The notes: generated by a model from the letters alone, not told the origin. DNA of 64,000 nt from Rufibacter roseolus (GCF_017916365.1 NZ_JAFMSU010000002.1:310001-374000); one strand, 5' to 3'; positions 16,907 through 26,286 are shown, counted from the first letter of the stretch. Numbers and translations: made by a program.

Positions 16907-18288
16907 TAGTTAGCGGAGTTGTTTTGCAGGGTGGTCAATATATCCTGGAGCGGGAGTTTTTCCTGGGAGCCAGTGCGCATGTTACGCAGGTTCAAAAGGC
17001 CGCTTTCCATCTCCTCAGAACCTACCAGCAGCACGTAAGGAATCTTTTTCTGATCTGCGTAGCCCATCTGCTTCTTCAGCTTCGCCGATTCTGGGTACAG
17101 CTCCGCCGAGATGCCTGCGGCCCGCAACGTCTGCAGCACGGGCAGGGAGTAGCGCATGGAGGCCTCATCAAAATTCACGATGAGCAGTTGCGTGATGGTC
17201 TGGCTTTCCTGTGGGAAAAGGTTGAGTTCCTCCAGCACGTCAAAGATGCGGTCCACCCCAAAGGAGAAGCCCACGCCCGACACGCCCGGCAACCCGAACA
17301 TGCCCGTAAGGTTATCGTAACGGCCGCCGCCGCTGATACTGCCCATCTGCACGTTGTTCACCTTCACCTCAAAGATACAGCCGGTGTAGTACGAGAGGCC
17401 TCGGGCCAGCGTCACATCCAGTTGTATATTAGCCTTGTTTACGGTAAAACTGTCTAAAAACGACAGCATGCTGCGGATGTCCCGCAGGCCGCGTTTTCCT
17501 TCCTCTGAGTCTTGCAGCAAGGTGTCCAGTTGCGGGAGTAGATCAGTAATATCTCCGGAGAGGTTGAGGATAGGCCTAAGTTTCTCTACCGCTTCCTGGG
17601 AGAAGTTTTTCTGGCGCAGCTCCTCATTCACGGCCTCCTGACCAATCTTGTCCAGCTTGTCGATGGCTACACAAAGATCTGCTTCGCGACCGTGGGCTCC
17701 GATGGCCTCGGCGATGCCAGCCAGCAGCCCGCGGTGGTTAAACTTGATGGTGAAGTCTTCCAGGCCCAGGGTGCTCAGCACCTCATCCATCATGAGGATG
17801 ATCTCGGCCTCGCAGAGGAGCGAGTTGGTGCCCACCACATCGGCATCGCACTGGTAGAACTCGCGGTAGCGGCCCCGCTGCGGACGGTCGGCGCGCCACA
17901 CGGGCTGGATCTGGTAACGCTTGAACGGGAAAGCGATGTCGTTGCGGTTCATGACCACGTAACGGGCGAAGGGTACGGTGAGGTCATAGCGCAGCGCCTT
18001 CTCAGAGACTTTGCGGGTAAGCGGCTTGTAGCCCTGCTCCAGGTCCTGGGCAGATACCTTGCTCAGGAAGTCTCCGGAATTGAGGATCTTGAAAATAAGC
18101 TGGTCTCCCTCATCGCCGTACTTGCCGGTAAGCACACTCAGGTTTTCCATAGCGGGCGTCTCCAGGGGAAGAAACCCGAATTTCTCGAAGGTACGCTTGA
18201 TGACGGAGAAGATATAGTTGCGTTTCACCACCGTGGCGGGCCCAAAATCGCGGGTGCCCTTAGGGATAGAAGGTTTGTCTTGGCTCAT
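16906..18288 (-). CDS. hisS: Histidyl-tRNA synthetase
   Basis: A 460-aa class II synthetase that charges tRNA-His. KGTRDFGP is the N-terminal signature, GRYREFYQCDADVVG is motif 2, LARGLSYYTG and GGGRYDNLTGMFG are the histidine-binding motifs, and GVGFSFGVDRI is motif 3. An anticodon-binding domain ends the protein (from about residue 365). The start at 18288 (MSQDKPSIPKG) is chosen because it fits the family. An upstream Met at 18330 would add 14 residues unlike the family. The stop overlaps the hutH start. Confidence 0.94.
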   Translation of the reverse strand: MSQDKPSIPKGTRDFGPATVVKRNYIFSVIKRTFEKFGFLPLETPAMENLSVLTGKYGDEGDQLIFKILNSGDFLSKVSAQDLEQGYKPLTRKVSEKALRYDLTVPFARYVVMNRNDIAFPFKRYQIQPVWRADRPQRGRYREFYQCDADVVGTNSLLCEAEIILMMDEVLSTLGLEDFTIKFNHRGLLAGIAEAIGAHGREADLCVAIDKLDKIGQEAVNEELRQKNFSQEAVEKLRPILNLSGDITDLLPQLDTLLQDSEEGKRGLRDIRSMLSFLDSFTVNKANIQLDVTLARGLSYYTGCIFEVKVNNVQMGSISGGGRYDNLTGMFGLPGVSGVGFSFGVDRIFDVLEELNLFPQESQTITQLLIVNFDEASMRYSLPVLQTLRAAGISAELYPESAKLKKQMGYADQKKIPYVLLVGSEEMESGLLNLRNMRTGSQEKLPLQDILTTLQNNSAN

Positions 18289-18308
18289 GTATGATTTTGC
18301 TAATGCTG

Positions 18309-18316
18309 CGAAGATA
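18309..18316 (-). promoter_or_regulatory. Possible -7 element for hisS-hutH
   Basis: The minus strand reads TATCTTCG followed by CAGC, one mismatch from TAnnTTTG, 20 nt upstream of the hisS ATG. No -33 TTG was recognised. Confidence 0.35.
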
Positions 18317-18371
18317 GCAAATTCATACATGATTCAGGCCAGGTGGGCCGGTAACCTCATGGGACGCAAGC

Positions 18372-18410
18372 CTTGTTTCAGGGCTGTTTTCCTGAAATCA
18401 TGCTTAAAAG
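18372..18410. repeat. Palindromic 3'-end element at the end of the polysaccharide operon
   Basis: GTTTCAGGGCTGTTTT then CTGAAATCATGCTTAAAAG, 13 bp beyond the stop of the last polysaccharide gene (18424). The right arm is imperfect. Confidence 0.5.
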
Positions 18411-18423
18411 GGCGGAGGGAAAA

Positions 18424-19665
18424 TTAGCTTTGGTTCCGGTCTTCTTTTGGGGCAAACACCAGGAGGGCTATTAGAAAAGAAAACAGCAGCGTTCCGTCTC
18501 TGCGCTGCATGAGTGATTCTGTTAAGCAGCAAATGGTAAAAACGGCCACAAAACTGAACAGGATAAAGTCTTTCTTTTGGTAAGCTTCCTTGAGCAGGAA
18601 AAACACAAGCACCGCAAAGGCCAGCACCCCAAGAATGCCCAGGGAAACCCCGTACATGAGGAACTGATTGTGTGCATCGTACCTGGCATCTACACCCTCC
18701 TGGAAACCGTTATACTGGTAGCTTTCCACCAAGGCTTCTTCGGATTGGCCGGGGCTTACGCCCAGCAGCGGATTTTCCTGAATGACATCCACCGCCGAGG
18801 TCCACATCATCTTTCTTTGGGTCACGCCCGCGCTCTCACTGAACTTGATCCTGAGGTAGGTTACTTTTTGAAACACCAGCACGCTGGAGGCAATCGTGAA
18901 CAGAATCACGCCAACCAGCACCACGTATTTCCCGGCCCGAAGCGTTAGGTAAACGCCCACCAAAGCCATCACCAACACCGTAGCCACCAGCGCGGTTCTG
19001 GAGGCTAATAACGCCTGAAACCCAAAGTAGAAGACGCAGAAGAAAAGATGCAGCAGAAAAGATGCCTTGTTCTGGGTAAACTTAGTGGTAAACAGAAAGT
19101 AGCCGTGGATCAAAAGGCAAGCCCCTATGTAGAGGCTGTAATATGGCGCGTGAAAGCGGATGTTTTGGGGCAGGAAGTAGGAAAAAAACGTCCAGTCAAT
19201 GAGCTGGAGTTGTTCCCAATGCTGGGGGTACTTTTCAAAATATTGCCGCGTAATATCAACGGAGGCGTAGACCGAGAGGCAAAAACAGCTCAATGAGAAA
19301 AACAACAACGCTGTATTGATCTGCCTTCTGGTAAGTTGCCTGTAAAACAAAATGGGCAGCAAGGGCAGGGTGCCCTGCAAAACAATGAAGTTCAGCGTGG
19401 CTTTGGTCTGGAAGCTGTACACCAGCGATAAAATACAAAGCACATAGTAGACCCCAATGGCCCTGAACACCTGGCTTTTGAAAATGGACCCGAGCCCGTT
19501 CCCCTGCCTGTAGACATTCCAGACGAAGCCCGAGAGCAGCACCAGCAGGAATTCGGTTTTGAAATTAGACCTCAGCGGAACGGCAACGGCATATACGTAA
19601 ACCAGGAAAGCAAAGACCTCTTGGCTAAGGGCGCTTTTTTTACTAGTTGTATCGCCTAAGCTCAT
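18424..19665 (-). CDS. O-antigen ligase/polymerase-like membrane protein (Wzy/WaaL)
   Basis: A 413-aa polytopic protein with about 10-12 hydrophobic segments and the periplasmic loop typical of the Wzy_C/WaaL superfamily (NPLLGVSPGQSEEALVESY, then DAHNQFLMYGVSLGILG, where the His-Asn pair is typical). It should either polymerise repeat units or ligate the glycan to an acceptor. The ATG at 19665 is chosen. Earlier Met codons up to 19776 would force a 134-bp overlap with the upstream glycosyltransferase. It is the last gene of the ten-gene operon, which also holds a second such protein. Confidence 0.78.
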   Translation of the reverse strand: MSLGDTTSKKSALSQEVFAFLVYVYAVAVPLRSNFKTEFLLVLLSGFVWNVYRQGNGLGSIFKSQVFRAIGVYYVLCILSLVYSFQTKATLNFIVLQGTLPLLPILFYRQLTRRQINTALLFFSLSCFCLSVYASVDITRQYFEKYPQHWEQLQLIDWTFFSYFLPQNIRFHAPYYSLYIGACLLIHGYFLFTTKFTQNKASFLLHLFFCVFYFGFQALLASRTALVATVLVMALVGVYLTLRAGKYVVLVGVILFTIASSVLVFQKVTYLRIKFSESAGVTQRKMMWTSAVDVIQENPLLGVSPGQSEEALVESYQYNGFQEGVDARYDAHNQFLMYGVSLGILGVLAFAVLVFFLLKEAYQKKDFILFSFVAVFTICCLTESLMQRRDGTLLFSFLIALLVFAPKEDRNQS

Positions 19666-20758
19666 CGTATTTCTCATATACAAACTTCCGCATTTCGTCT
19701 CTGAACCTGGTTTGGTTGAATTTCTCAACAGATAATCTGATGATTTGTTTGTCATACAGGGCTCCTCTGCCTTCAAACAACCTGATGGCTTCTTTCAGGC
19801 TTTCCTTCTCCTGGCTGGAAAAGAAAATACCGGTATCTGGGGTGATGGTTTCCAGTGCGCCTCCTTTGCCCAAGGCGATCACGGGTGTGCCGCAGGCCTG
19901 AGCCTCTACCGGCGTGATCCCGAAATCCTCCTCAGCAGCGAAGACAAAAGCCTTGGCCCGCTGCAGATGGTCTTTCAAAACCTCAAAAGGCTGATATCCC
20001 AGCAACGTCACATTGGCTGCGGCACTGGCTTTTATTTTATCATAGTCTGGACCTTCGCCAATCACCACCAACTGCTTGTCTGGCATCTCATTGAACGCCT
20101 CCACAATGAGGTCAATCCGTTTGTAGGGCACCAGGCGCGAGGCGGTGAAGTAGAAGTTCTCCCGTTTCTCTGAAAGCGAGAAATTCTCTACGTCTACCGG
20201 CGGATAGATGACGGTGGCCTCGCGGCTGTAATTCTTTTTGATGCGCCGCGCGATATACTTTGAGTTGGCCACGAAATGGTCTACCCGGTTCACGGTGGCC
20301 ACATCCCAGTTCCGGAACCGGTGCAGGATCAGTTTGGCCAGCATGCCTTTGAGGCCAGAATTCAGGCCGGATTCCTTCAGGTATTGGTGGTACAGGTCCC
20401 AGGCGTAGCGGGCCGGCGAGTGGCAATAGCAGATATGCAGCTGCCCCGCATGGGTTAGAACGCCTTTAGCCACGGCGTGGCTGCTGGAGATAACCACGTC
20501 ATAGGCAGACACATCCAGTTGCTCAATGGCCAGGGGCATCAAAAAAAGGTAGTTGCGGTAGTGCTTGCGGGCGAAAGGTAAGTGCTGGATGAAAGTAGTG
20601 GTGGCGGTTTTATTGAAAATGTGCTTTCTCAGGTGATCGGGCATGAAGTCAATGACCGAGAACAGGTCGGCCTCCGGGAAAATGCGTAGGAGCTGCTCCA
20701 CCACTTTTTCCGATCCGGAGTAATCCACAAACCACTCATGTACAATCGCTACTTTCAC
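19643..20758 (-). CDS. Family 4 glycosyltransferase
   Basis: A 371-aa GT-B enzyme. The N-terminal half starts VAIVHEWFVDYSGSEKVVEQLL. The C-terminal half carries the donor-binding GT4 motif EEDFGITPVEAQACGTPVIAL with the E-x7-E pair, and YPPVDVENF plus SRLVPYKRIDLIVEAF before it. It probably adds a mannose- or similar sugar during repeat-unit assembly at the cytosolic face. The start codon is GTG at 20758. It ends inside the start region of the downstream Wzy-like gene (23-bp overlap). Confidence 0.86.
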   Translation of the reverse strand: MKVAIVHEWFVDYSGSEKVVEQLLRIFPEADLFSVIDFMPDHLRKHIFNKTATTTFIQHLPFARKHYRNYLFLMPLAIEQLDVSAYDVVISSSHAVAKGVLTHAGQLHICYCHSPARYAWDLYHQYLKESGLNSGLKGMLAKLILHRFRNWDVATVNRVDHFVANSKYIARRIKKNYSREATVIYPPVDVENFSLSEKRENFYFTASRLVPYKRIDLIVEAFNEMPDKQLVVIGEGPDYDKIKASAAANVTLLGYQPFEVLKDHLQRAKAFVFAAEEDFGITPVEAQACGTPVIALGKGGALETITPDTGIFFSSQEKESLKEAIRLFEGRGALYDKQIIRLSVEKFNQTRFRDEMRKFVYEKYDELRRYN

Positions 20759-20825
20759 AAAGAATAATTATGATGATGCAGGTGTCCTGCGATATAGCCT
20801 CAATTTGTTCCTGTAAGAAGTTTCT

Positions 20826-21947
20826 TTAACCTGGTGTCAGCAAACCTCTCAGAACCTTCAGGTGCCGGGCTGCTGATTTCTCCCAGGTGTATTCCTCCGC
20901 CTGTTTTAAGCCTCTTTTTACCAGATCGGCCCGCAAACGCTCGTCCGTGAGAACGGTTTTCAGCAGGGCCCTGAGCTCCTCGGCGTCCAGGGCCTGGAAG
21001 TACAGCGCCGCGTCACCGCAAACCTCGGGGATACTCGCCGATGAGGAGGCCACCACCGGGCATCCGGAGGCCATGGATTCCAAAGGCGGCAACCCAAACC
21101 CCTCGTACACCGATGGAAAAACCGACAAAGATGCGCATTTGTACAGGAATGGCAATAGCTCATCGGGCACAAAACCGGTAAAATGAACCAAGCCACGCAG
21201 CGAAGGTTGCTGCTCCAGAAACTGGAAAACCTCCTGATCCGGCGTGATAAACCCCTGTTTCTGACCCACTATCACCAAATGGTACTTTGCTTGTAACGGT
21301 GAATCCAGACCAGCATAGGCTTTCAGAAGTGTAATCAGGTTTTTGTGGGGCTTCACATTACCCACGTACACCAGATAATTTTCTGGGAGCTCAGGCAGGG
21401 CGTCCTTAAGCTGTTTTGATGCCGTTTCCGGTAAATCTGCCCTAAAACGGAGCGTGTCCACCCCGTTGTAAATGACACTGATCTTCTCAGGAGGGCAGTT
21501 GGTGTACTTCACAATCTCCGTTTGGGAGAAGTGGGAGACGGTGATGACCTGGTGTGCCAGCCGCACCGCGGCTTTCATAACCGCCGTGGCATACACCTTC
21601 TGCGCCAGGGGCAAGGTATGCCGGTAAGCCAGGTGGTACGTGTCATGAATGGTCACCACCCTTTTCTTTGCCCTGATAGGCAAAAGCGGAACATTGTACT
21701 GCGGCGACCAGAAGATGTCACAGGGTGGGATTTTAGAGGCCAGTTCAAACTGTTCTTTGATGGAGTAGATGGCCGCCTCCGCCGGGATAACCTGTACCGA
21801 AGATGCCCACGCGAACTCGTTGATTTCTTCAGGTTTACCCAGTACCGACACCTGAAAAGAGGGTAGAAGAAAGGGGATCAATTGCTTCAGGTAAACTCCT
21901 ATCCCGGAGGAATGGACCATGCGGGCATCAATGACTAGGGAGGGCAT
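20826..21947 (-). CDS. Family 4 glycosyltransferase
   Basis: A 373-aa GT-B enzyme starting VIDARMVHSSGIGVYLKQL, with VIYNGVDTLRF, YLVYVGNVKPHKN and the donor-binding stretch SVYEGFGLPPLESMASGCPVVAS (the EGFG and PPLE motifs of GT4). It is likely a mannosyl- or similar transferase of the surface polysaccharide. It overlaps the upstream Wzy-like gene by 20 bp. The variable loop after the NGVD motif is encoded by a stretch resembling the palindromic element (21411-21450). Confidence 0.87.
   Translation of the reverse strand: MPSLVIDARMVHSSGIGVYLKQLIPFLLPSFQVSVLGKPEEINEFAWASSVQVIPAEAAIYSIKEQFELASKIPPCDIFWSPQYNVPLLPIRAKKRVVTIHDTYHLAYRHTLPLAQKVYATAVMKAAVRLAHQVITVSHFSQTEIVKYTNCPPEKISVIYNGVDTLRFRADLPETASKQLKDALPELPENYLVYVGNVKPHKNLITLLKAYAGLDSPLQAKYHLVIVGQKQGFITPDQEVFQFLEQQPSLRGLVHFTGFVPDELLPFLYKCASLSVFPSVYEGFGLPPLESMASGCPVVASSSASIPEVCGDAALYFQALDAEELRALLKTVLTDERLRADLVKRGLKQAEEYTWEKSAARHLKVLRGLLTPG
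21411..21450. repeat. Intragenic look-alike of the palindromic element in a GT4 gene
   Basis: On the minus strand: CCGTTTTAGGGCAGATTT, ACC, GGAAACGGCATCAAAACAG. Length and spacing match the family. It encodes about residues 167-179 (LRFRADLPETASK), in a loop that varies among GT4 enzymes and would tolerate an insertion. Confidence 0.5.
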
Positions 21948-23238
21948 TCATTCGTCTTTTGGAGATAATACTTTGCGCTAAGAGCAAACCGAAAAGAATC
22001 CAGTACAGGATATAGTTCACCTTGCCAATGAGGGCGGAGTTGATCAGGCTCCCCGCAAAGAAATACATACTGGCTCCCAGAAAAGCCAGGCATAGCTGTC
22101 TCAGGAGGAGGTTGTCTGCAAAGTAAAAGGTGTGCAGCGCATAATAAAAGCAGATGAGGTACAAACAGAAGTGAAACAGGCCCAGGAAAACGCCATTTTC
22201 CAGGAAAAGCTGCAGCCAGTACCCATCGGTTATGATCATGCTGGTGGCGTCGCTGCTGGGTCCCTGGGTGCCGGTTCCCGCCCCGAATAGATAATTTTCT
22301 TTGAGGAACTCCAGGGAATTGTCTATCTGGTTGTAATGCTCTGTGGTGGAGGCGATGGTGCTGGCCTCCTGCCCGGTCACCCTCCTCACGATAAAGCTGT
22401 CTTTGTAAAAATAAGCCAGAGAAAGGAGCGTGATCAACAGAACAAAGCTAACCAGGATGATCCTGATCACGAAGTTGATGGTGAACCTTCCGTAGTGCAG
22501 AATCAGAATGGTGCCGCTTGATAATAGGAGGCCCACCAAGGTAGCCCTAGTGAAAGTGAAGATGTTAGCAGTGACAATAATAGCGAGATAAAGCAGGTAA
22601 ATCTTTTTACCTGTGGTCAGCAGTTTGGCTACCAGCACAGAGAACAAAGTAATGGTAAAACTGGCGAAAATGATGGTATTGCCCAATAGGGCGGTGGGTC
22701 TCACAATTTCCTCATTGTAGAATTGGAAGGTGCCTTCTCCTCTAAGGGCAAGGAAGGAAAGGGGCAGTTTAGAAGAGAACTTAAACTGGAATATGGCATA
22801 GAGACAAAGGATAACTCCCACCAGCACGATGGTAGCCAGGCTGTTGTCAATTGGCTTTTCTTTCCTGAACAACAGCGGGATGTAGATAATAGGGGCGGCG
22901 TAAAAAATGGTATTCCTGAGGCCTAAAACCCTTTCCCTTATGGAATTATCGTCAATGATAGAGAGCTTTGAAGTGGTGAGGAAAAGTAAAACAAGCCAGA
23001 ATAGGGCAAAAATAGCGTAATCTGTGTGTACCTTCTTTTCTGTTAAACCAAACAATGCCAGGGAAAAAGCGGCGTGGGCCAGGAGAAGCCCTATGAGTAA
23101 GTCAATTAAGACCGTACCCAGGTTCAGCTTGGTGAACGAAAGAAAATTGGTGATAAAGCCACTAAACAGCAGCGTCACTATTAAGAGTAATAGTAAGACA
23201 TGGGAGATAGAGACTTTATATTGTGCAGCCTGCTTCAT
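21928..23238 (-). CDS. O-antigen polymerase-like membrane protein (Wzy)
   Basis: A 436-aa polytopic protein with about 11-12 hydrophobic segments and a large loop in the second half (about 280-345: FLKENYLFGAGTGTQGPS, DGYWLQLFLENGVFLG), as in Wzy-type O-antigen polymerases. It should polymerise the undecaprenyl-linked repeat unit in the periplasm. The ATG overlaps the stop of the upstream GT2 gene by 4 bp (ATGA type), and its end overlaps the next GT4. It is visibly richer in A/T and hydrophobic codons than the glycosyltransferases. Confidence 0.8.
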   Translation of the reverse strand: MKQAAQYKVSISHVLLLLLIVTLLFSGFITNFLSFTKLNLGTVLIDLLIGLLLAHAAFSLALFGLTEKKVHTDYAIFALFWLVLLFLTTSKLSIIDDNSIRERVLGLRNTIFYAAPIIYIPLLFRKEKPIDNSLATIVLVGVILCLYAIFQFKFSSKLPLSFLALRGEGTFQFYNEEIVRPTALLGNTIIFASFTITLFSVLVAKLLTTGKKIYLLYLAIIVTANIFTFTRATLVGLLLSSGTILILHYGRFTINFVIRIILVSFVLLITLLSLAYFYKDSFIVRRVTGQEASTIASTTEHYNQIDNSLEFLKENYLFGAGTGTQGPSSDATSMIITDGYWLQLFLENGVFLGLFHFCLYLICFYYALHTFYFADNLLLRQLCLAFLGASMYFFAGSLINSALIGKVNYILYWILFGLLLAQSIISKRRMNALPSH

Positions 23239-24218
23239 TTAGTCTGGAGGATCAACTTGAATACCGTGGCGGCTCTTTTAAACTGCAGCCTAGACATCCG
23301 CAGCAAAGCAGAGGCTATGAGTAACAAATAAAGCTGAAGTGTCCTTTGGGGGTAGAACTTCCTGAAAAAAATAATTTTGCTTCTGATGCCGTGATAATCC
23401 GCTAAGGCGCTTTTCTGCTTACCGGAGGAACTTGACCCGATGGTTTGTCCCTCTTTGTGATAAACCCGGCAAGACCACACATAGCCCAAACCATACCCGG
23501 CTCTTTCCGCTCTTTGGGCCCAGTCCAGTTCTTCAAAGTAAAGAAAATAATCCTCGCTTAAAAGCCCAACCTCCTCCAGAAACTTTCTACTGACAAAGAG
23601 GGAAGCGCCAATCACGTAATCCTGTTGCAGCGCCGGCACGTTATGCTGTGGGCCATCCGGTTCTTCCTCCGCAAGGTGACGGGTGGTGAAAGTGCGTAGA
23701 TCCAGCTTACCGCCTAGGGCTTGTATTACCTCGGGTTGGTGATAGTACAGCAGTTTTGAGCCCCAGATGCCCACGGGTTTAACAGAGCTTTGGTCAAATT
23801 GGGCCCTTTTCACCAACTCATCCAGAGAATCAGGGTCAACAGTAGTGTCGTTGTTCAGAAGCCACAGGTAATCATGGTCATTTTTCTGCAAGGCATATCG
23901 TATCCCCAGGTTGTTGCCTGCCGCGAACCCCGCGTTTTTGTCGGCCCTAATAAACACTACTGGTGGGTTTTGTCTAGGAAGGTCACTGCTTTGGGTGGCT
24001 TCGCTTTCTTTCAAAGCAAAAAAGGAGGGAAGGTGAACTTGGGCCCAGCTGGTTAGATGAAGAAATGACCCGTTGGGAGAATCATTGTCCACCACAATGA
24101 TCTCCTTGTTTTGGTATTTTAGTCTCAACAGGCTTTCCAGGCACTCAACGGTGTCTTGCCAGCTCATGTAGTTGAGCACCACAATGTATACTTTGGGTTG
24201 TTGTTCCTGCACGGTCAT
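23235..24218 (-). CDS. Family 2 glycosyltransferase
   Basis: A 327-aa GT-A enzyme: VYIVVLNYMSWQDTVECLESLL, IVVDNDSPNGS, AGFAAGNNLGIRYAL, LWLLNNDTTVDPDSL with the metal Asp, and YFLYFEELDWAQRAE near the acceptor site, the pattern of rhamnosyl-/WbbL-like transferases. It acts in the cytosol on lipid-linked intermediates. A hydrophobic stretch near the C-terminus (about 295-310) may peripherally anchor it. It is coupled to the downstream Wzy gene by a 4-bp overlap. Confidence 0.85.
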   Translation of the reverse strand: MTVQEQQPKVYIVVLNYMSWQDTVECLESLLRLKYQNKEIIVVDNDSPNGSFLHLTSWAQVHLPSFFALKESEATQSSDLPRQNPPVVFIRADKNAGFAAGNNLGIRYALQKNDHDYLWLLNNDTTVDPDSLDELVKRAQFDQSSVKPVGIWGSKLLYYHQPEVIQALGGKLDLRTFTTRHLAEEEPDGPQHNVPALQQDYVIGASLFVSRKFLEEVGLLSEDYFLYFEELDWAQRAERAGYGLGYVWSCRVYHKEGQTIGSSSSGKQKSALADYHGIRSKIIFFRKFYPQRTLQLYLLLIASALLRMSRLQFKRAATVFKLILQTK

Positions 24219-24227
24219 GTTCCTCTC

Positions 24228-25193
24228 TTATCCTCTTAAAAGCAGGCTCAGGTTATTCTTCCAGGAAGACCTGTAAAACCGGTATTTGATCAGTTGCTGT
24301 TTTCTTGCAAGAAAGCCTTTGTTCTTCATTGAGATAAAGGCTTCTAAAATCCTTTTATTAGCCGGGTTCAAGGATAGCCTGTTTTGATGGTGTAAATGAA
24401 AAGCTTCGGCTTGTTTTATCTCGTCTGATAAAAGCTGCAGATTGTTTTTCAGGGCTTTTTCCAAAACAAAGGCTAAATGACGGAATAAACCTTTGCGCCG
24501 GGCACCCACTGCATTAAAAGAATGCTGACGGTATAGAACTGTTGGCTCGCACAGGTATTTTACCTGGCCAAAGTAGCTGGCCGTCAGGAGCAGCCAGACA
24601 TCATGCATGAGCGCTTCTTTTGGTATGGGCAGCGCCAGATCTTTGGTGGCTTTATTGAGGAGGATGGTGCAGCCGGTGGCCACGTTTTCAACCAAGGCCC
24701 GGTTTAATGAATTATTCTCCGGGTTTAGCTCCATGTGGTGCCAGTAGGAGGCATCTATTACCTTCAAGTGCTCATCCACCACCTTCAAGTCGGTAAAGAC
24801 CAGGGCGGGTGTTTCTTTGGAAGAGCTTTTCTCTAGTTCCTGCAGGCAGGCCAGACTCGCCTTTAACTTGCCTGGCAACCAGACATCATCCTGGTCACAT
24901 AAGGCAATGTAATTCCCGGTGGCTGCGGCCATGGCCCGGGAAAAATTCTGGACTACCCCGGCTTGCTGGGTGTTAGCGTGAATAATCAGGTTGTGCCTGT
25001 TCCAAGAAATTTCCTTAAGGATCTCAAGGGTCCCGTCCGTTGATCCGTCATCGAATACAATGACTTCAAGGTGTTGGTGGGTTTGGGCAAAAATAGAGGC
25101 AAGCTGTTCTCTAATGTACTTTGCCCCGTTGTAGGTAGCCAATGTAATTGAGACCAGCGGTTCTGACATAGATTTTTCAGGTAAAACGGTCAT
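24228..25193 (-). CDS. Family 2 glycosyltransferase
   Basis: A 321-aa GT-A enzyme with VSITLATYNGAKYIREQLASIF, VIVFDDGSTDGT, NFSRAMAAATGNYIALCDQDDVWLPGKL (acidic DQDD metal motif) and MHDVWLLLTASYFG. This is the RfbG/rhamnosyltransferase-like subgroup. ATG at 25193 overlaps the previous gene's stop by 4 bp, favouring it over the internal Met at 25169. It carries an internal stretch resembling the palindromic element. Confidence 0.85.
   Translation of the reverse strand: MTVLPEKSMSEPLVSITLATYNGAKYIREQLASIFAQTHQHLEVIVFDDGSTDGTLEILKEISWNRHNLIIHANTQQAGVVQNFSRAMAAATGNYIALCDQDDVWLPGKLKASLACLQELEKSSSKETPALVFTDLKVVDEHLKVIDASYWHHMELNPENNSLNRALVENVATGCTILLNKATKDLALPIPKEALMHDVWLLLTASYFGQVKYLCEPTVLYRQHSFNAVGARRKGLFRHLAFVLEKALKNNLQLLSDEIKQAEAFHLHHQNRLSLNPANKRILEAFISMKNKGFLARKQQLIKYRFYRSSWKNNLSLLLRG
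24443..24478. repeat. Intragenic look-alike of the palindromic element (weak)
   Basis: TTGTTTTTCAGGGCTTTT, then CCAAAACAAAGGCTAAATG, inside a GT2 gene. Arm order and spacing fit the family, but several positions differ. Confidence 0.3.
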
Positions 25194-26284
25194 TGTCCAG
25201 ACGCCTCTGCCTGGAAGAGAGCCTCTTCAATGGTCAAGGGGTCTTGCAGCAGCTGTAAGACAATCTCTTTGTTCTTCTGGCTTTTCCGTTTGGTTAAACC
25301 ATCGTTCAAAGATTTGTAGTCCAGGAACTCATATCCCAGGTCAGCAAAGTCCCCGATTTCCTGCAGCTTTACAATAGGCGTGATGCCAAAGTAAAGATAC
25401 TCAATCAATTTGGTGGGGCTGGCCACCCGGTTCAGGATATGGTCATCCCTGAGAATGAACCCATAGTCTGCCAACGCATAATAATAGCCCAGCATGGAAG
25501 GGGGCACGCTTCTGAAGATGAAACCAGCAGTGTTGCAACCCACCTGCTTTGCCACTGCTTTTACCGCCTCTACCTCGCCGCTAAGGATGATGAATCTGTA
25601 GTTTGAATTCTGTAGCCTTTGTATGCACTGGAACATGAGGTCCACATTCTGCCATTTCTGGGCTGAGCCGCTATAGATAAACACTACTTCTGAACAGGTA
25701 AGGCCTAATTCTTCCCTGGTTTTGTTTAGTAAACCTAAATCTAATCCGGCCGGCATGTTGGGTTTGATGGAGTACACCAGATGGTTTCTGTTTCTAGTGT
25801 CCGGGTGTTTCTGAAGGTAATACCCCTTCATTTTATGAGTCACGTAAATGAAGGTATCTACAAAAGGCACAGCCTCCTGTTCAACCCATGAAAATAGCCT
25901 GCTTTTCTTTATTTCGCCTGAAAACGCAAGCTCCTCCGGTACCACGCCGTGCACATCAAGTGCCACCTTCGTTTTTTGGTTATTAAGCTTAAGGAAAGGT
26001 AAGGCGGTTAAAGCATTGAAAATAGAGTGGATGTAAACCAGATCCGCCTGCCTGAATATCTGCAGAATCAGGGAGAAGTGGGTGAAAAGGTTTAGCGTAA
26101 GAATGGTGAGCTGCCCCTCCCTTATTTCAGTCTTTCTGAAGGCCCTTACCAATCTGATATTCAAATATGTACGTCTATGCCCTTTCAAGCAATCATCAAT
26201 GTGTTTGACCCGCTGCATCATTCCTTCTCCAATGGTGCGGTCTGTAGGGTAAGGCGCCACGAAAACAATCTCTTTGGGCATCAT
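25190..26284 (-). CDS. Putative GT-B glycosyltransferase
   Basis: A 364-aa protein in the middle of the polysaccharide operon. It begins IVFVAPYPTDRTIGEGMMQRV and has DLVYIHSIFNALTALPFL, FIYSGSAQKWQNVDLMF (strand-loop of the second Rossmann domain) and ASPTKLIEYLYFGITPIV, a weak form of the GT4 donor-site motif. It is more divergent than its neighbours, so family assignment is less certain and its sugar unknown. It starts at ATG (26284, or 26281). Its end overlaps the next gene by 4 bp. Confidence 0.7.
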   Translation of the reverse strand: MMPKEIVFVAPYPTDRTIGEGMMQRVKHIDDCLKGHRRTYLNIRLVRAFRKTEIREGQLTILTLNLFTHFSLILQIFRQADLVYIHSIFNALTALPFLKLNNQKTKVALDVHGVVPEELAFSGEIKKSRLFSWVEQEAVPFVDTFIYVTHKMKGYYLQKHPDTRNRNHLVYSIKPNMPAGLDLGLLNKTREELGLTCSEVVFIYSGSAQKWQNVDLMFQCIQRLQNSNYRFIILSGEVEAVKAVAKQVGCNTAGFIFRSVPPSMLGYYYALADYGFILRDDHILNRVASPTKLIEYLYFGITPIVKLQEIGDFADLGYEFLDYKSLNDGLTKRKSQKNKEIVLQLLQDPLTIEEALFQAEASGQ

Positions 26285-26286
26285 GA

